Shown here in pieces: positions 1 through 5,373 of a stretch of DNA of 6,553 nucleotides (the stretch's first letter is position 1; each line of letters begins with the position of its first letter). The stretch lies in assembly GCA_035763085.1 (NCBI GenBank), contig DASUBV010000200.1, forward strand, positions 1-6,553. Reading direction: 5' to 3'. Under the pieces are notes generated by a model. That model was not told where the DNA came from. It saw only the letters and a program-made list of their open reading frames with translations, and ran no database searches. The position numbers and the translations under genes are program-made. This DNA is from DASUBV01 sp035763085 (lineage in GTDB: Bacteria; Actinomycetota; Actinomycetes; Streptosporangiales; Streptosporangiaceae).

Positions 1-4
1 GCCC

Positions 5-502
5 GTGCTGGCCGGCATTCACCACCTCAAGCTGCCGGTGACCGGCCTGGCCAGGTCGCTGGAGTGGTACCGCAGCCGCCTGGGCTACGAGGTGCAGATC
101 GAGTTCGTCGAGCAGGGCCAGCTGATGGGCGTTGGCCTGGCCCATCCCGGGGGCGGGCCGGACCTGGCCCTGCGCCTGGACCCGGACCGGGCGAGGGCCG
201 CGGCCGGCTTCGACTACTTCGCCATCGGCGTGCCGGACAAGCCGGCCATGGAGCGGCTGGCGGCGCGGCTCGACGCGCTTGGCCAGCCGCACGCCGGCGT
301 GCACCGGGCCAGCTTCGGCTGGATCCTGCCGGAGGTTCTCGACCCCGACGGGCACCCGCTGCGCTTCTACACCCTGGAGCATCACACCGATCCCGGCCCC
401 GGCGAGGTCACCACGATCCGTGATCCGCGGGAGAGTGCCGAGCGCGCGGAGCGCCTCGCGGACGACTCAGCTGGCAAGTCGCCCGCCGGCCAGGCCGGCT
501 GA
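5..502 (+). CDS. VOC family (glyoxalase/bleomycin-resistance fold) protein
   Basis: A 165-aa member of the vicinal oxygen chelate superfamily, built from paired beta-alpha-beta-beta-beta units. The first unit opens with the typical GIHHLKLPV strand (residues 4-12) and the helix LARSLEWYRSRLGYEV (15-30). The second spans about residues 69-125 and ends in DPDGHPLRFYTLE. His6 or His7 and Glu125 sit where the family places metal ligands, so a metal-dependent role is possible. Substrate cannot be told: the family includes lyases, dioxygenases and antibiotic-binding proteins. Residues 128-165 form an acidic, Pro/Gly-rich, probably disordered tail. I chose the GTG at base 5 because only four residues precede the conserved first strand. 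The upstream ribosome-binding site lies outside the window, so a slightly earlier start cannot be excluded. The gene is 149 bp upstream of the propeller gene, probably a separate unit. Confidence 0.85.
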   Translation: MLAGIHHLKLPVTGLARSLEWYRSRLGYEVQIEFVEQGQLMGVGLAHPGGGPDLALRLDPDRARAAAGFDYFAIGVPDKPAMERLAARLDALGQPHAGVHRASFGWILPEVLDPDGHPLRFYTLEHHTDPGPGEVTTIRDPRESAERAERLADDSAGKSPAGQAG

Positions 503-640
503 TCGACCCGGCGATGAGTTTCCCGGCTGCCGTGCGTCTGCACCGTCAGTGGGCTGTGATTGGGTCCTTGTGCAGGCAGGCCCGGCCGGGGGGATCATGG
601 CCAGGCTGGTGACAACGGCCGGGCAGGACGGCCGCGGGGA

Positions 641-646
641 AGGGAG
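641..646 (+). promoter_or_regulatory. Ribosome-binding site of the BNR propeller gene
   Basis: AGGGAG lies five bases before the ATG at 652, inside a longer purine run that begins near 636. It supports 652 as the start. The rest of 503-651 holds no promoter I could call with confidence. Confidence 0.6.
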
Positions 647-651
647 CGCCG

Positions 652-1767
652 ATGGGCGGCGTACGAGTACTAGTGGGAACGCGCAAGGGCGCCTTCGTCC
701 TGACCGCGGACGGCAAGCGCCAGGAGTGGCAGGTCAGCGGCCCGCACTTCGCCGGCTGGGAGATCTACCACGTCAAGGGCTCGCCAGCCGATCCGGACCG
801 GCTGTACGCATCGCAGTCCAGCGGCTGGTCCGGGCAGGTCATCCAGCGCTCCGATGACGGCGGGGCGACCTGGCGGCCGGTGGGCAATCAGTTCGCCTAC
901 GACGGCACCCCTGGGACACACCAGTGGTATGACGGGACGCCGCACCCGTGGGAATTCGAGCGGGTCTGGCACATGGAGCCCTCGCTGGATGATCCGGACA
1001 CCGTGTGGGCCGGAGTGGAAGACGCCGGGCTGTTCCGGACCTCCGACGGCGGCGAGAGCTGGCAGGAGATGCCGGCGCTGCGCCAGCACGATTCCGGGCC
1101 GTCCTGGCAGCCGGGCGCCGGCGGGATGTGCCTGCACACCATTCTCCTGGACCGCGAGAACGCCGGCCGGATGTACGCCGCGATCTCGGCGGCGGGCGCA
1201 TTCCGCTCCGATGACGCCGGCCAGAACTGGCGGCCGATCAACCACGGCCTGCAATCCGAGGGCATCCCCGACCCCGACGCCGAGGTCGGGCACTGCGTGC
1301 ACCGGCTGGCCATGCACCCGCAGCGGCCGGGCGTGCTCTACATGCAAAAGCACTGGGACGTGATGCGCAGTGACGATGCCGGCGAGTCGTGGCATGAGGT
1401 CAGCGGCAACCTGCCGACCGACTTCGGCTTCCCCATCGACGTGCACGCGCACGAGCCCGACACCATCTACGTGGTCCCGATCAAGAGCGACTCCGAGCAC
1501 TACCCGCCCGAGGGGAAGCTGCGGGTCTACCGCAGCCGGACTGGCGGCGATGAGTGGGAGCCGCTGACCAGCGGGCTGCCGCAGGAGCACTGCTACGTCA
1601 ACGTGCTGCGCGACGCGATGGCGGCGGACTCGCTGGACGACTGCGGGATCTACTTCGGCACGACCGGCGGGCAGGTATATGCCTCGGCCGACGCGGGGGA
1701 CACCTGGGCGCCGATCGTCCGCGACCTGCCGGGCGTCCTGTCGGTCGAGGTGCAGACCCTGTCCTGA
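652..1767 (+). CDS. WD40/YVTN/BNR-like Asp-box beta-propeller protein (often labelled exo-alpha-sialidase)
   Basis: A 371-aa protein built almost wholly of beta-propeller blades. Six Asp-box motifs (S-x-D-x-G-x-x-W type) are visible: SDDGGATW (67-74), TSDGGESW (130-137), SDDAGQNW (186-193), SDDAGESW (240-247), a degenerate SRTGGDEW (295-302) and SADAGDTW (345-352). This suggests six or seven blades. There is no signal peptide or membrane segment, so it is probably cytosolic, unlike most secreted sialidases. Between blades are unusual conserved-looking stretches such as HQWYDGTPHPWEFERVWH (90-107) and WQPGAGGMCLH (152-162), rich in His, Trp and Cys. Database names of sialidase or glycosyl hydrolase for such proteins rest on the Asp boxes alone; I see no convincing sialidase arginine triad. 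It is followed 26 bp later by a MoaD/ThiS-like gene, a pairing I recall from other genomes, so a joint role is likely. Function unknown. Confidence 0.9.
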   Translation: MGGVRVLVGTRKGAFVLTADGKRQEWQVSGPHFAGWEIYHVKGSPADPDRLYASQSSGWSGQVIQRSDDGGATWRPVGNQFAYDGTPGTHQWYDGTPHPWEFERVWHMEPSLDDPDTVWAGVEDAGLFRTSDGGESWQEMPALRQHDSGPSWQPGAGGMCLHTILLDRENAGRMYAAISAAGAFRSDDAGQNWRPINHGLQSEGIPDPDAEVGHCVHRLAMHPQRPGVLYMQKHWDVMRSDDAGESWHEVSGNLPTDFGFPIDVHAHEPDTIYVVPIKSDSEHYPPEGKLRVYRSRTGGDEWEPLTSGLPQEHCYVNVLRDAMAADSLDDCGIYFGTTGGQVYASADAGDTWAPIVRDLPGVLSVEVQTLS

Positions 1768-1793
1768 GCGGCGGCGATGAGAGGGGTACGGGC

Positions 1794-2090
1794 ATGATCC
1801 GGGTGGTGCTCCCCGCGCACCTGCGCCGGCTCGCCAGCATCGACGGCGAGGTCAGGCTGGACGTCTCGGGCGAGGTGACGCAGCGCTCGGTACTCGACGC
1901 GCTCGAGACTCGCTACCCCACGCTGAGGGGCACCATCCGTGACCATGACGGCGGGCCGCGGCGGGCGTTCATCCGGTTCTTCGCCTGCGAGGAGGACCTG
2001 TCGCACGAGCAGCCGGACACGCCGCTGCCCGAGGCGGTGGCCGCCGGCCGCGAGCCCTACCTCATCATCGGAGCCATGGCCGGCGGCTAG
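1794..2090 (+). CDS. MoaD/ThiS family beta-grasp protein with C-terminal Gly-Gly
   Basis: A 98-aa protein of the ubiquitin-like beta-grasp fold used by sulfur carriers such as MoaD and ThiS. It begins with the strand MIRVVLPAHLRRLA, has the helix VTQRSVLDALETRYPTLR (28-45), and ends IIGAMAGG. The terminal Gly-Gly is the hallmark of carriers that are adenylated and thiocarboxylated by an E1-like enzyme. At 98 residues it is longer than classical MoaD, with an inserted segment containing RAFIRFFACEEDLSHE (about 57-72). The start is the ATG at 1794, preceded by GAGGGG at 1781-1786 with seven bases of spacing; a longer open frame upstream overlaps the propeller gene and is not used. It is probably co-transcribed with that gene. 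No MoaE, MoeB, ThiF or other cofactor gene is nearby, which argues against a routine role in molybdopterin or thiamine synthesis. Confidence 0.88.
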   Translation: MIRVVLPAHLRRLASIDGEVRLDVSGEVTQRSVLDALETRYPTLRGTIRDHDGGPRRAFIRFFACEEDLSHEQPDTPLPEAVAAGREPYLIIGAMAGG

Positions 2091-2124
2091 GGGCGCGCCG
2101 CCCTGTGCCCGGGACAGATACGGG

Positions 2125-2143
2125 GGCACCAGGGCGCGGTGCC
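2125..2143 (+). terminator. Possible terminator hairpin after the MoaD-like gene
   Basis: GGCACC (2125-2130) and GGTGCC (2138-2143) form a perfect 6-bp stem with a 7-base loop, 34 bases past the MoaD-like stop codon. No T-run follows, so it would be at best a non-canonical terminator of the type common in GC-rich actinomycetes. Confidence 0.3.
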
Positions 2144-2234
2144 GCGACACGGGGTTCCAGGCGACGGCCACGGGGGACTGGTTGCAGCTGGCAAGTCGCT
2201 CGTTAACCGTGCGGAGTTACCTGGATAAGCCGGA

Positions 2235-2286
2235 GTAGTCGAACATTATTTTGTTTCACCGAGCTCATTAATTCAGGTAGTCGAAC
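2235..2286 (+). repeat. Direct repeat GTAGTCGAAC x2, 42 bp apart: candidate operator
   Basis: GTAGTCGAAC occurs at 2235-2244 and again at 2277-2286. The start-to-start distance is 42 bp, four turns of B-DNA, so both copies face the same side of the helix. The second copy lies between the proposed -35 and -10 of the following gene and the first lies just upstream. The interval is A/T-rich against an otherwise very GC-rich background. A repressor or activator site is an inference; no adjacent regulator gene is evident. Confidence 0.45.
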
Positions 2287-2303
2287 CTGTTATCGTCAGC
2301 CGG
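2268..2303 (+). promoter_or_regulatory. Candidate promoter for a leaderless mRNA
   Basis: TATCGT (2291-2296) fits the actinobacterial -10 pattern TANNNT. Exactly seven bases separate it from the GTG at 2304, the geometry expected when transcription starts on the first base of the start codon. TTAATT at 2268-2273 is a weak -35 with a 17-bp spacer. No Shine-Dalgarno-like sequence precedes the GTG, which agrees with a leaderless transcript. Confidence 0.5.
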
Positions 2304-2564
2304 GTGACAGCTCAGCCGGTCCTGACCCGCGTTCCGCAAGGTGAGCTCATCGGGGCCGACCGGATGACCCCGCAGTGGCCGCAGGCCATCGTGCTGTTCA
2401 CCGACGGGCACTGGCGCCCCGCGACGATCGTGGCGTGGTGCCGGTACCGGCATGGCTGGGCGGCGCTGCTGCGCTGGCCGGACGGCCACGAGGACTGGCG
2501 CCGGCACGACCCGCAGAGCCTGCTGCGCTCTGTCGAGCAGCTCGGCGGCTGGGGATCGGCCTAG
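2304..2564 (+). CDS. Hypothetical small Trp-rich protein (86 aa)
   Basis: I do not recognise a named family. The 86-residue product has a central Trp- and Arg-rich core (residues 25-70): WPQAIVLFTDGHWRPATIVAW, then HGWAALLRWPDGHEDW. The alternation of short hydrophobic strands with Gly/Asp turns and a repeated W-x-x-x-x-V/L-x-W rhythm resembles a small five-strand barrel of the SH3 or Tudor type, but that is pattern reading only. There is no signal peptide, membrane helix or metal site, so it is probably cytosolic. The start is taken as the GTG at 2304 because of the -10 element seven bases upstream; the ATG at 2364 would remove 20 residues and has no better ribosome-binding site. The downstream nucleotidyltransferase gene begins 44 bp after its stop and may be co-transcribed. 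Confidence 0.65.
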   Translation: MTAQPVLTRVPQGELIGADRMTPQWPQAIVLFTDGHWRPATIVAWCRYRHGWAALLRWPDGHEDWRRHDPQSLLRSVEQLGGWGSA

Positions 2565-2608
2565 GCCAGCTGCGCCGGCTGCCGCGCGGGCCGCCATCAT
2601 GGTGCGTC

Positions 2609-3355
2609 ATGGATAGCGACGTGCTGGCGCTGTGCGATGGCATCTGCGGCGAGCTGGTGGCCGCGGGCGCGGAAGCGGTCGTGCTGACCGGCTCACAGGC
2701 CAGGGGCACGGCCACCTCGGAGTCGGATATCGATCTCGTCGTCATCGGCGATGGTCCCGCCTATGACCTGGACGTGCGGGCAGGCCGCCTGGTGTCGCTG
2801 TCGTGGCGGGCCGCCGGCCGGCAGCGCGAGCAGTTCAGGCTGCCGCAGGCGGCCGGCAAGGAGGTGCCGGCCTGGCGCTCCGCCGTGATCGTCGCGGACC
2901 GGACCGGAGTGGCCGGCGAACTGCAGGAGCTGGCCAGAGCCTTTGCCTGGGCGGACATCGCGGCCCCGGCGCGGGAGTGGGTGGCAGCCGAGCTGGCCGG
3001 CTACGCCGAGGAAGTACACAAGCTGGTGGCCGCGCTGCGGCACGAGCGGCCGCGGGTGGCGGCGGTGCAGCGCAACCTCCTGGCCACGCATCTGGCCCCC
3101 GTGCTGGCCGTGCATTTCCGGATCCTGTCGGACAGCGAGAACGACATCTGGGACCAGGTCGCCGCGCGGGCGGGCGAGCCCTGGCGGTCCGCGCAGGACC
3201 GGGCGCTCGCCCTGGACGGCCAGCCGCTGGCGGTCAGCTGCCGGGCGGCCCTGGACCTGTATGCCGCCGCGGTCGCCGCGGCCGGGGACATGTTCACCGA
3301 GCGGCAGCGCCGGGTCGTGGCCGAAGCCGTCAGCCTGGCTGGTCAGGACGGCTGA
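2609..3355 (+). CDS. Nucleotidyltransferase-fold protein with helical C-terminal domain
   Basis: A 248-aa protein of the polymerase-beta-like nucleotidyltransferase superfamily, which transfers a nucleotide to a small molecule or protein. The N-terminal domain carries the signature TGSQARGTATSESDIDLVVI: Gly28-Ser29 binds the triphosphate and Asp40 and Asp42 (DID) are the metal-binding pair. The third carboxylate usually found on a later strand is not obvious; the strand RLVSLSW (60-66) has no acidic residue. From about residue 118 the protein is predicted all-helical, as in aminoglycoside nucleotidyltransferases, and contains R155-N-x4-H161, which fits the HEPN R-x4-6-H pattern. The ATG at 2609 is the only sensible start in frame, although no clear Shine-Dalgarno sequence precedes it; the longer open frame upstream runs over the 86-aa gene. 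Its last 26 bases overlap the end of the opposing sigma-factor gene. Substrate unknown; resistance enzyme or toxin-antitoxin relative are both possible. Confidence 0.78.
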   Translation: MDSDVLALCDGICGELVAAGAEAVVLTGSQARGTATSESDIDLVVIGDGPAYDLDVRAGRLVSLSWRAAGRQREQFRLPQAAGKEVPAWRSAVIVADRTGVAGELQELARAFAWADIAAPAREWVAAELAGYAEEVHKLVAALRHERPRVAAVQRNLLATHLAPVLAVHFRILSDSENDIWDQVAARAGEPWRSAQDRALALDGQPLAVSCRAALDLYAAAVAAAGDMFTERQRRVVAEAVSLAGQDG

Positions 3356-4637
3356 CCGGCTCATCACCGGCGGCCTGCTGCGCGGCGGCGCGGGCCCGCT
3401 CGGCTACCAGGTCCCGCTCCGGGGCATTGCGGGCCAGCGCGGCAGCCCGCTCGAACTCGGCCCGGGCCTCGGCCGGGCGGCCCAGTTTCATCAGCAGGTC
3501 GCCGCGCACGCTGGGCAGCAGGTGATAGTCCCGCAGCGTCGGCTCGCCGGTCAGCTGATCGACGAGGTCCAGGCCCGCCTGCGGCCCGTGCGCCATCGAC
3601 AGGGCCACCGCGCGGTTCAGCTCGATGACCGGCGACGGATTCTGCTCGGCGAGCCGGTCATACAGGGCCGCGATGACCGCCCAGTCGGTGTCCTCGGGCC
3701 GGAACGCGCGGGCGTGACAGGCGGCGATGGCGGCCTGCAGGACATACGGGCCATCGGCGCCGCCGAGCTCCTCGGCCCGGGCCAGTGCGGCCAGGCCGCG
3801 GGTGATCAGCAGCCGGTCCCAGCGGGCCCGGTCCTGGTCGAGCAGGAGCACCGGCTCGCCGGACGGCCCGGCGCGGGCGCGGATCCGCGAGGACTGAAGC
3901 TCGAGCAGCGCGATCAGCCCCTGCACCTCCGGCTCGGCGGGCATCAGCCCGGCCAGGATCCGGCCTAGCCGGACCGCTTCGGCGCACAACTGCGGGCGCA
4001 TCCAGTTGTCGCCGGCGGTGGCCGAGTAGCCCTCATTGAAGATGAGGTAGATGACCTCCAGCACCGAGGACAGCCGCGCGGGGCGCTGGCCCGGGGCGGG
4101 CACCTCGAAGGGCACGTGAGCGCTGGCCAGGGTCTTCTTGGCCCGGACGATGCGCTGGGCGACGGTCGGCTCCCCGGTCAGGTAGGCGCGCGCGATCTCG
4201 GTCGTGGTCAGGCCGCCAAGCAGCCGCAGCGTCAGCGCGACGCGGGCCTGGACCGACAGCACCGGGTGGCAGGCGGTGAAGATCAGCCGTAGCAGGTCGT
4301 CGTCGATCTCGTCGGAGAATGCCTGGTCGAAGTCGGGGGTGACGGCGTCGCCCGCCGCCTCCAGCGCCCGGCCGATCTGGGCGTACTTGAGGCGCAGCTC
4401 GCGGTTGCGGCGGAACAGGTCAACTCCGCGCCGCTTGGCCACTGTCATGAGCCACGCGCCGGGATTGCGCGGTACCCCGTCGGCCGGCCACTGCTCCAGG
4501 GCCGCGACGATCGCGTCCTGGGCCAGTTCCTCGGCCAGGCCGATGTCGCCGGTAAAGCGCGCCAGTCCCGCGATGAGCCGGGCCGACTCCATGCGGACGA
4601 CCGTCTCGATCGCGTCCCGGGCCGGCGAGGTCATCAC
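3330..4637 (-). CDS. ECF RNA polymerase sigma factor, ECF42-type, with DUF6596 and TPR-like C-terminal extension
   Basis: A 435-aa sigma factor, far longer than a plain ECF sigma (about 200 aa). Region sigma-2 covers about residues 15-80 (LAEELAQDAIVAALEQW, then NPGAWLMTVAKRRGVDLFRR). Region sigma-4 covers about 112-172, with the helix-turn-helix TTTEIARAYLTGEPTVAQRI. The extension begins at about 186 with VLEVIYLIFNEGYSATAGD, the mark of DUF6596, and continues through AACHARA, DTDWA and ELNRAVALS to a TPR-like helix pair around 370-405. This architecture defines group ECF42, in which the C-terminal extension replaces a classical anti-sigma factor and the partner gene encodes a DGPF protein, as here. 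Start: GTG 4637 and ATG 4634 are adjacent; neither has a good ribosome-binding site. The gene lies 196 bp after the DGPF gene, on the same strand, probably in one transcript. The stimulus is unknown. Confidence 0.93.
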   Translation of the reverse strand: MMTSPARDAIETVVRMESARLIAGLARFTGDIGLAEELAQDAIVAALEQWPADGVPRNPGAWLMTVAKRRGVDLFRRNRELRLKYAQIGRALEAAGDAVTPDFDQAFSDEIDDDLLRLIFTACHPVLSVQARVALTLRLLGGLTTTEIARAYLTGEPTVAQRIVRAKKTLASAHVPFEVPAPGQRPARLSSVLEVIYLIFNEGYSATAGDNWMRPQLCAEAVRLGRILAGLMPAEPEVQGLIALLELQSSRIRARAGPSGEPVLLLDQDRARWDRLLITRGLAALARAEELGGADGPYVLQAAIAACHARAFRPEDTDWAVIAALYDRLAEQNPSPVIELNRAVALSMAHGPQAGLDLVDQLTGEPTLRDYHLLPSVRGDLLMKLGRPAEARAEFERAAALARNAPERDLVAERARAAAQQAAGDEPVSRPDQPG

Positions 4638-4674
4638 CAGCCATCACACCACCGGTCGGCGAACCCCCGCAAGA

Positions 4675-4697
4675 ACGGGCCGGCGCAGCCGGCCCGT
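4675..4697 (-). repeat. Perfect 10-bp inverted repeat between DGPF and sigma genes
   Basis: ACGGGCCGGC (4675-4684), a 3-base loop, and GCCGGCCCGT (4688-4697) form a perfect, very stable GC hairpin. It lies 37 bp upstream of the sigma start within the DGPF-to-sigma transcript. No T-run follows on either strand, so it could be a partial terminator, an mRNA processing or stability element, or neither. Confidence 0.6.
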
Positions 4698-4783
4698 GGA
4701 GCGAGACGGAGGGCGCGCCCGGCACCGCCTGGACTGAGCGGCAGCGACGGCGGAAGGCGGTGCGGGCACGGGCGCCCCTCCAT

Positions 4784-4824
4784 CTCGCGGGAACGAGCCA
4801 GCGGGCTAGCGCTAGCTCGCGGGA
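4784..4824 (-). repeat. 20-bp palindrome and 9-bp direct repeat just past the DGPF stop
   Basis: GCTAGCGCTAGC (4805-4816) is a perfect palindrome. Three further pairs outside one G-T mismatch extend it to 4801-4820. CTCGCGGGA occurs at 4784-4792 and again at 4816-4824, a 32-bp period. The palindrome begins 14 bases after the DGPF stop codon in the direction of transcription. As RNA it could form a stem with a GCGC loop; as DNA it could bind a dimeric protein. Confidence 0.5.
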
Positions 4825-4833
4825 CACCGATCG

Positions 4834-5169
4834 TTAATAGACCGTGCGGATCGTGCTCTCGCCGTCGCCGGCGATGTTCAGGAACCGCTTGGTCCACTCG
4901 ATGGCCTCGGCCTTGTCCCGGCACTCCATCAGCGCCCAGCCGCCGATCAGTTCCTTGGCCTCGGTGAACGGGCCGTCGACCAGGGTGAACTCGCCGTTCT
5001 TGCGGATCACGCGGGTGGCCTCCTGGATGGGGCCGACGCCGCCGGTGGCCAGCAGCACGCCCGCTTTGGTCGCCTCCTCGACGAACTTGCCCATCTCCTC
5101 CATCAGTTCCGGCGTCGGGCCGGTGAAGGGGGTGGCCGGGTCGCCCAGGGTGTAACCGAGGAATCGCAT
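4834..5169 (-). CDS. DGPF/YCII-related domain protein, ECF42 partner
   Basis: A 111-aa protein of the YCII-related DGPF family, an alpha-beta barrel fold of the ferredoxin-like type. It opens with the strand MRFLGYTLGD, has the helix ELMEEMGKFVEEATKAGVLLATGGV (21-45), and carries the diagnostic DGPFTEAKELIGGWALME (65-82). Molecular function is unestablished; members are encoded next to ECF42 sigma factors and are reported as regulon members of those sigma factors. The start at 5169 is firm: an AGGAGA-type purine run (5175-5187) sits about six bases upstream. The open frame continues further upstream, but that part is the non-coding divergent region. It is the first gene of a two-gene unit with the sigma factor. 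Transcription probably starts near 5262 from an ECF42-like promoter, leaving a leader of about 90 bases with a 7-bp hairpin. Confidence 0.93.
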   Translation of the reverse strand: MRFLGYTLGDPATPFTGPTPELMEEMGKFVEEATKAGVLLATGGVGPIQEATRVIRKNGEFTLVDGPFTEAKELIGGWALMECRDKAEAIEWTKRFLNIAGDGESTIRTVY

Positions 5170-5174
5170 GAGAC

Positions 5175-5187
5175 TTCTCCTTCTCCT
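5175..5187 (-). promoter_or_regulatory. Strong ribosome-binding site of the DGPF gene
   Basis: Read on the minus strand this is AGGAGAAGGAGAA, two overlapping Shine-Dalgarno-like cores. The nearer one is about six bases before the ATG. It contrasts with the sigma gene downstream, which has none. Confidence 0.75.
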
Positions 5188-5203
5188 GTCGTGGCCGGGG
5201 GCC

Positions 5204-5226
5204 CGGGCTGTCATCGAGGCAGCCCG
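5204..5226 (-). repeat. 7-bp hairpin in the DGPF leader
   Basis: On the minus strand CGGGCTG and CAGCCCG pair perfectly around a 9-base loop. The element sits between the proposed transcription start and the ribosome-binding site. A regulatory role is speculative; hairpins of this size are common by chance in such GC-rich DNA. Confidence 0.35.
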
Positions 5227-5268
5227 CGCTGACGAGCTTTCATCGTTCCCCGTCCTTCCTGGCCATGC

Positions 5269-5295
5269 GTCGAACGGCGCTCGCCCAGATCGACA
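5269..5295 (-). promoter_or_regulatory. Candidate ECF42-dependent promoter of the DGPF-sigma unit
   Basis: On the minus strand TGTCGA (5295 to 5290) is followed by a 17-base spacer and CGAC (5272 to 5269). I recall the ECF42 target motif from Streptomyces venezuelae work as TGTCGA at -35 and CG(A/T)C at -10, so both elements match. Among the other TGTCGA copies I checked on both strands (starting at 2531 on the plus strand and ending at 3596, 6031 and 6125 on the minus), none has CGAC or CGTC at this spacing. The start codon is about 100 bases downstream. Just upstream is a tandem CCGGAAA (5304-5310, 5312-5318 on the plus strand). Confidence 0.68.
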
Positions 5296-5373
5296 CGGGG
5301 CTGCCGGAAATCCGGAAAATTTCGCGGCCGGCCGGGCGAGACGGCCAGGAGGGCCCGCGCCGGCGCCCGGAAA

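Noticed and set aside
568..598. TTGTGC...GATCAT as a promoter for the propeller gene
   Set aside because: The 19-bp spacing is long and the -10 match weak; such pairs occur by chance.
132..857. 241-aa open frame on the plus strand
   Set aside because: Out-of-frame shadow of the VOC and propeller genes, rich in Arg/Pro/Ser as expected of a shifted frame.
670..1590. 306-aa open frame on the minus strand
   Set aside because: It lies fully opposite the propeller gene, whose protein is clearly recognisable by repeated Asp boxes. High GC keeps the antisense frame open; the translation shows no family features.
2531..2536. TGTCGA on the plus strand as an ECF42 -35
   Set aside because: It lies inside the 86-aa coding region and no CGAC or CGTC follows at about 17 bp, so it does not qualify as a promoter for the nucleotidyltransferase gene.
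2943..3968. 341-aa open frame on the plus strand across the convergent junction
   Set aside because: It crosses the ends of two well-supported genes in a wrong frame and reads as low-complexity Arg/Gly/Ala sequence.
4204..4737. 177-aa open frame on the plus strand
   Set aside because: Antisense to the sigma-2 and sigma-4 coding region; composition typical of a shadow frame.
4784..4824. CRISPR or tandem-repeat array
   Set aside because: Only two copies of a 9-bp word; no further units or regular spacers.
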